NCBI GenBank assembly: GCA_902825965.1
Contig: CADEDA010000003.1
Span: forward strand, 221,149 to 285,148
Direction: 5' to 3'
Origin: an uncultured Gemmatimonadota bacterium
GTDB taxonomy: Bacteria; Gemmatimonadota; Gemmatimonadetes; Gemmatimonadales; Gemmatimonadaceae
DNA length: 64,000 nt
Made by a program: the position numbers and the translations under genes. The notes below the pieces were generated by a model. It was not told the DNA's origin, did no database searches, and saw only the letters and a list, made by a program, of their open reading frames with translations. Below, in pieces: positions 60,854 to 64,000 of this stretch. Position 1 is the stretch's first letter. Each line of letters begins with the position of its first letter.

Positions 60854-61051
60854 CGGGGTCTCCGGCGGGGACGGCGGCCGCGGGCCGCCTCGGGGTGGGT
60901 TCGCAGATAGTACGCGGCGCCACGCGTCCCTGCTGGTTCGTCCCGGCCCTGTGACCTGTCGGCGGGGTCGTGGGTATCGTAGGCAGAGGCCGGCGACGCG
61001 CGCCCGCGCATCCACCGGCTCGGCTCCCGCCACTTCTGCCTGACACGCCCC

Positions 61052-61534
61052 ATGCCGCTTCGCTCCGTCGGTCGCGTTCTCCGTTCATCCCCGCTGCGTC
61101 GCGGTGCGCTGGCCGTCGCCGTCATCGCGGCCGCGGGCTGTGGCGCGCCCTTCGTCCCGGGAGAGCCCACGGGCGTGCTCGTACTGCATCAACTGGACGG
61201 CGCTCCGCCACCGGTGCGTCCGAGTCCGGAGGCGGACTACGAGATCCTCGCCGAGACGCTGTGGTTCGCCCCGGACGGAACCGGGTCCCGGCGCCAGACG
61301 ATCCGGAACCTCGCGTCCGGGAACAGCCACGCGTGGACGGGTGACGTCACCTGGACGCTGCAGGGCGCGCGGCTCTCGATGTGGGCGTACTGTCCGCCGT
61401 ATTCGCTCGTGGCCTGTCCGTCCGAGCCGACGCTGAGCGGCTCGTACCTGGAGGGTCTGTGGCAGATCGACCAGGCACTGTCGGCGCGCACGCCGATGAC
61501 GTTCCGCATCATCGACCTTCCGTCGTCGATGTGA
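61052..61534 (+). CDS. hypothetical lipoprotein, paralogue 1
   Basis: 160 residues; hydrophobic signal and lipobox IAAAGC (Cys30). The mature part has VLVLHQLDGAPPP, ETLWFAPDGTGSRR, DVTWTLQGARLSMWAYC and SYLEGLWQI, a lipocalin-like beta pattern. It shares the order of these segments with the next gene, so the two arose by duplication. It diverges from the S9 peptidase; the 198-base gap (60854-61051) shows no gene. Confidence 0.65.
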   Translation: MPLRSVGRVLRSSPLRRGALAVAVIAAAGCGAPFVPGEPTGVLVLHQLDGAPPPVRPSPEADYEILAETLWFAPDGTGSRRQTIRNLASGNSHAWTGDVTWTLQGARLSMWAYCPPYSLVACPSEPTLSGSYLEGLWQIDQALSARTPMTFRIIDLPSSM

Positions 61535-61539
61535 GGCTC

Positions 61540-61998
61540 ATGACGTCCCGCCCCTTGCGAGCGACCCTGCTGGCGACCGCGGTGCTCGCGGCCGCAGTCC
61601 TTGCGGGCGCCTGCGATGAGAATGGCGGCCTCTCGCCGCGCATCGAGGCGGAGCTGCTCGTGCTGGAGACCATCGATGGCCGTCCGCTGCCGACCACCGG
61701 CATGCCGCGCACCATCCTCGACATCAGCGCGGAATCGCTGTCGCTGCGCGCAGACGGCAGCGGCACCGCGGTGCGGCACTGGCGATTGCTGACCGGTGAG
61801 GCGCGGCGCGACGAGACGCGGCTCCGCTGGACCGTCCGCAATGCGGCGCTCGAGATCAACTACGTCTGCCCCAACGACGCCCTAGTCGATTGCATCCCGA
61901 CGCCGCATTGGCGTGGCATGCTCTTCGACGACCGCTACGTCGCCACGGAAGCGATCTCGTACGCCACGCCGGCTGTGTTCAGGCGCGCGCGGCCGTAG
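61540..61998 (+). CDS. hypothetical lipoprotein, paralogue 2
   Basis: 152 residues from ATG 61540, 5 bases after the stop of paralogue 1. Lipobox VLAGAC. Matching segments: LLVLETIDGRPLP, ESLSLRADGSGTAV, LRWTVRNAALEINYVC and HWRGMLFDDR, all in the same order as in paralogue 1. The paired cysteines near YVCPNDALVDC also match YCPPYSLVAC there. Function unknown. Confidence 0.65.
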   Translation: MTSRPLRATLLATAVLAAAVLAGACDENGGLSPRIEAELLVLETIDGRPLPTTGMPRTILDISAESLSLRADGSGTAVRHWRLLTGEARRDETRLRWTVRNAALEINYVCPNDALVDCIPTPHWRGMLFDDRYVATEAISYATPAVFRRARP

Positions 61999-62004
61999 CG
62001 CGCC

Positions 62005-62568
62005 TCACTTCTTCTTCGCCGGGGCGGTCTTCTTAACGGGGGCGGCCTTCCGCGTCCGGGCCGCCGTCGTGGATCCGCCCGCCGCGGCGGACGTCCCGCG
62101 CCGCTTCTTCCACGCGTTGGGCCCGGCCTTGAGCACGTACTCCTGCAGGTACGCCCGCGCCGGCGCGCGCGCGATCGCCCCCGCCAGCACGTCGAGGTCG
62201 AGCTCCTCGAGCCGCTTGAAGCGGATGCAGCTCTTTCCCATGTCGAGCTTCTTGCCCTTCTTCTCGTACTCGGCGCGGATCCAGCGGTCACCTTCGCCGC
62301 TGATGTACGGTGCCATGAGGTAGATCGCGAGGTGCTGCTTCTGCGACGCGACCGCGGCGTATGGCACGGGCTGCGTCGGGTCGCAGTGGTATCCGTCGGG
62401 GAAGACCCGGTGCGGGATCACGTACGAGATCATCCCGTATTGCATGACTTCCTCGATCTCGGCGCTCACGTTGGCCCGGATCACCCGACGCACCGCCTCC
62501 ACCGCGGCGCGACGGTCCCCCGGGAGCTCCGCGAGGTACTGGGCGACGGTCTTCGCTGCACTCTGCAT
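62005..62568 (-). CDS. DUF1801 domain protein with Lys/Ala-rich tail
   Basis: 187 residues. The DUF1801 (YdhG-like) fold shows in TVAQYLAELPGDRRAAVEAV, EEVMQYGMISYVIP, QKQHLAIYLMAP and GKSCIRFKRLEELDLDVL. The C-terminal 45 residues (KKRRGTSAAAGG, KAAPVKKTAPAKKK) are basic and histone H1-like, suggesting nucleic-acid binding. It begins 10 bases after the M28 peptidase stop and may be co-transcribed. Confidence 0.8.
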   Translation of the reverse strand: MQSAAKTVAQYLAELPGDRRAAVEAVRRVIRANVSAEIEEVMQYGMISYVIPHRVFPDGYHCDPTQPVPYAAVASQKQHLAIYLMAPYISGEGDRWIRAEYEKKGKKLDMGKSCIRFKRLEELDLDVLAGAIARAPARAYLQEYVLKAGPNAWKKRRGTSAAAGGSTTAARTRKAAPVKKTAPAKKK

Positions 62569-62578
62569 GGATGGCTCC

Positions 62579-64000
62579 TCAGCGACCGCAGCTGGGGTAG
62601 GAGGGGTCCGGCCCGGTGATCGCCGGTCGCTCGGGGCGGTCCGCGATCGCGAGCATCACGTCGTGGATGAAGCGGGCGAGGCGCGCCGAGTGCTCGTACT
62701 CGACGTACTGCGGCTCATCGGTGAGCTGGTGGTAGTCGAGCGAGTAGCCGAGCGAGAAGTAGGTGACCGGGATGTTCTTCGCGACGTAGTTCACCTGGTC
62801 GGAGCGGCAGAAGCGGTTCATCGGATTCGCCGTCACGTCCCAGCTCTTGTCGATCGCCATCGGCTCGCTGCGCACGGCGTTCACCGAGTCGATGATGTCG
62901 CCGAACTCGCGCGACAGGCGCCGCGACCCGAGTGTCTGCACGGAGTTGGGGCCGCCGAACTTCACCTGGTCCGCCCGGCCCTTGCCGAGCATGTCCATGT
63001 TGTGCGCGGCCACGATGCTCGTGTGCGGCACGGGCGAGTGGTCGACGAACCAGCGCGAGCCCAGGAGCCCCGCCTCCTCCCCTTGATGCGAGACGAAGAT
63101 GATGGAGCGCGCCGGCTTCTCGCCCGCGAAGCGTTCGGCGATCTCGAGCAGCACGGCCGTGCCGGAGCCGTCGTCGTCGGCACCGTTGAAGATCGAGTCG
63201 AGGCGCGGCGGACGGATCCGTCGGGCGTGCGCGATGAGCGAATCGATCTGCCGCTGTTGCGCCGCCGTGGGATTGCAGACCGGGTCGTTCTGTCCCTGAC
63301 GCCGCGTGACCATGTTGAACGCCCGCAGCGAGTCGTGGTCCACCGCGTTGGGGGTCGTGCCCACGTGGTCGTTGTGCGCGCCCACCAGCACGTACTCGGC
63401 GGCCTTGGCCGGATCCGAGCCCGGCAGGATGGCGACCACGTTGCGCGCCGGCGCGCTCGACGCGCGCCAGCCGTAGTTCCAGCGACCGCTCACCGGCTGG
63501 CCCGTGCTGCCGACCGTGAGCGCATCGATTGGCCGGCCGAAGATCCGCTCCGCGACCGCTCGCGAGACGGTCGCGGCGCCGGTGCTGGCGTCCATGCCGC
63601 TGATCGTGGTGGGCCGCATGGTCGGTCGCGGCGCGAGCGCCGTGCTGCGCGCGTTCGGGTTCATGTCGTCAAGCCCGACCACCAGCACCGCCACCGCCCC
63701 GGCAGCGAGGGCGCGCCGGTCCGGCGCGGGGCCGGCGGCCGCGAACGTGGGCCGCGGCCCCGCGGCGGCAGGCCGTGGGTTGGCGCGCGCGGCCGCCTCG
63801 ACGTCCGCGGCCGCGGCAGCGCCGAACTTGTTCGGGACGTCGGCGCAGCTCACGAAACTCACCGGGCCACGTCCCTGCGGTGTGCCGCCCGGCGTCGCCG
63901 TGCTCACGAACACCGCCACCTTGCCGCGCAGCATCGCGGGGTCGAGCATCACGCTGGTGTCGCCCCAGCGGCCGGCGAACACCGCCGGCACGTCGGTGAC
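62579..64000 (-). CDS. M28-family metallopeptidase (partial, cut at window edge)
   Basis: The frame is open to the right edge (VTD precedes the first in-window GTG at 63991), so the N-terminus is missing. The visible part has a PA-type domain (MLRGKVAVFVSTATPGG, AGAVAVLVVGLDDMNP) and the zinc peptidase core: VLVGAHNDHVGTTPN, GADDDGSGTAVLLEIAERF, SHQGEEAGLLGSRWF and YSLDYHQLTDEPQYV with the last ligands. Probably an exported aminopeptidase. DUF1801 gene follows. Confidence 0.9.
   Translation of the reverse strand, partial: VTDVPAVFAGRWGDTSVMLDPAMLRGKVAVFVSTATPGGTPQGRGPVSFVSCADVPNKFGAAAAADVEAAARANPRPAAAGPRPTFAAAGPAPDRRALAAGAVAVLVVGLDDMNPNARSTALAPRPTMRPTTISGMDASTGAATVSRAVAERIFGRPIDALTVGSTGQPVSGRWNYGWRASSAPARNVVAILPGSDPAKAAEYVLVGAHNDHVGTTPNAVDHDSLRAFNMVTRRQGQNDPVCNPTAAQQRQIDSLIAHARRIRPPRLDSIFNGADDDGSGTAVLLEIAERFAGEKPARSIIFVSHQGEEAGLLGSRWFVDHSPVPHTSIVAAHNMDMLGKGRADQVKFGGPNSVQTLGSRRLSREFGDIIDSVNAVRSEPMAIDKSWDVTANPMNRFCRSDQVNYVAKNIPVTYFSLGYSLDYHQLTDEPQYVEYEHSARLARFIHDVMLAIADRPERPAITGPDPSYPSCGR

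Noticed and set aside
58109-60910. 933-codon plus-strand frame
   Set aside because: Antisense shadow of the S9 peptidase gene, which has a complete Ser-Asp-His set.

Overview
This is a GC-rich (roughly two-thirds G+C by eye), gene-dense chromosomal stretch with no transposase, integrase, phage gene, CRISPR array or tRNA. The gene mix suggests a Gram-negative bacterium related to Gemmatimonadota. The reasons are many Tat or Sec exported proteins and lipoproteins, S9/M1/M19/M28 peptidases, YVTN and LVIVD beta-propeller proteins, a DUF2911 protein, an MglA/roadblock pair, and the order SRP RNA-dnaX-ybaB-recR. The phylum is an inference from gene content, not from a marker-gene alignment.

Layout. 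1-9 kb: outer-membrane and housekeeping genes (DUF481 barrel, DinB-like protein, hrpB, lspA with a Tat-exported DsrE-like protein, FAD oxidoreductase, NAD(P)-binding protein, methyltransferase, alpha carbonic anhydrase). 9.6-14 kb: a methyl-cycle module, with an ArsR-methyltransferase fusion regulator (SahR-like) whose palindromic operator surrounds its own start codon, then ahcY; both ahcY flanks carry facing GGTGTGAGG/CCTCACACC repeat blocks around a hairpin. 14-24 kb: surface propeller proteins, an M19 dipeptidase, a MerR/B12 regulator with the CarH photoreceptor motif W-x9-EH, and a cluster with a lone receiver, an Hpt protein and a hybrid histidine kinase. 24-31 kb: a central carbon operon (tal-pyk-PhnP-like hydrolase-pgi-fba). 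31-35 kb: a tightly overlapped chain ytxH-brkB-threonine aldolase-histidine kinase-NarL regulator, in which the BrkB gene seems to start at a CTG inside the preceding stop.

35-46 kb: the SRP 4.5S-type RNA with a visible promoter and hairpin, then dnaX, ybaB, recR, a small membrane protein, roadblock/MglB, MglA, pgsA, cinA, grpE, dnaJ, an MFS transporter and a DUF445 protein. 46-54 kb: a DAACS symporter, mnmA and its sulfur donor iscS, then a divergent MIP channel/ArsR/metallophosphoesterase group with features of an arsenic locus (CxC in ArsR; valine in place of the selectivity-filter arginine in the channel), and a RhaD-ADH type aldolase/dehydrogenase. 54-64 kb: an M1 lipoprotein peptidase, a SpoIIAA-like protein, an S9 peptidase with a propeller protein, two tandem paralogous lipoproteins, a DUF1801 protein and a truncated M28 peptidase at the right edge.

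Two recurring patterns stand out. Many neighbouring genes are joined by ATGA/GTGA stop-start overlaps. Short GC-rich tandem repeats (11, 12 and 15 nt) sit at gene ends and in two cases multiply candidate start codons. Both ArsR-type regulators have a palindrome ending at or over their start codon, suggesting leaderless, self-repressed transcripts.
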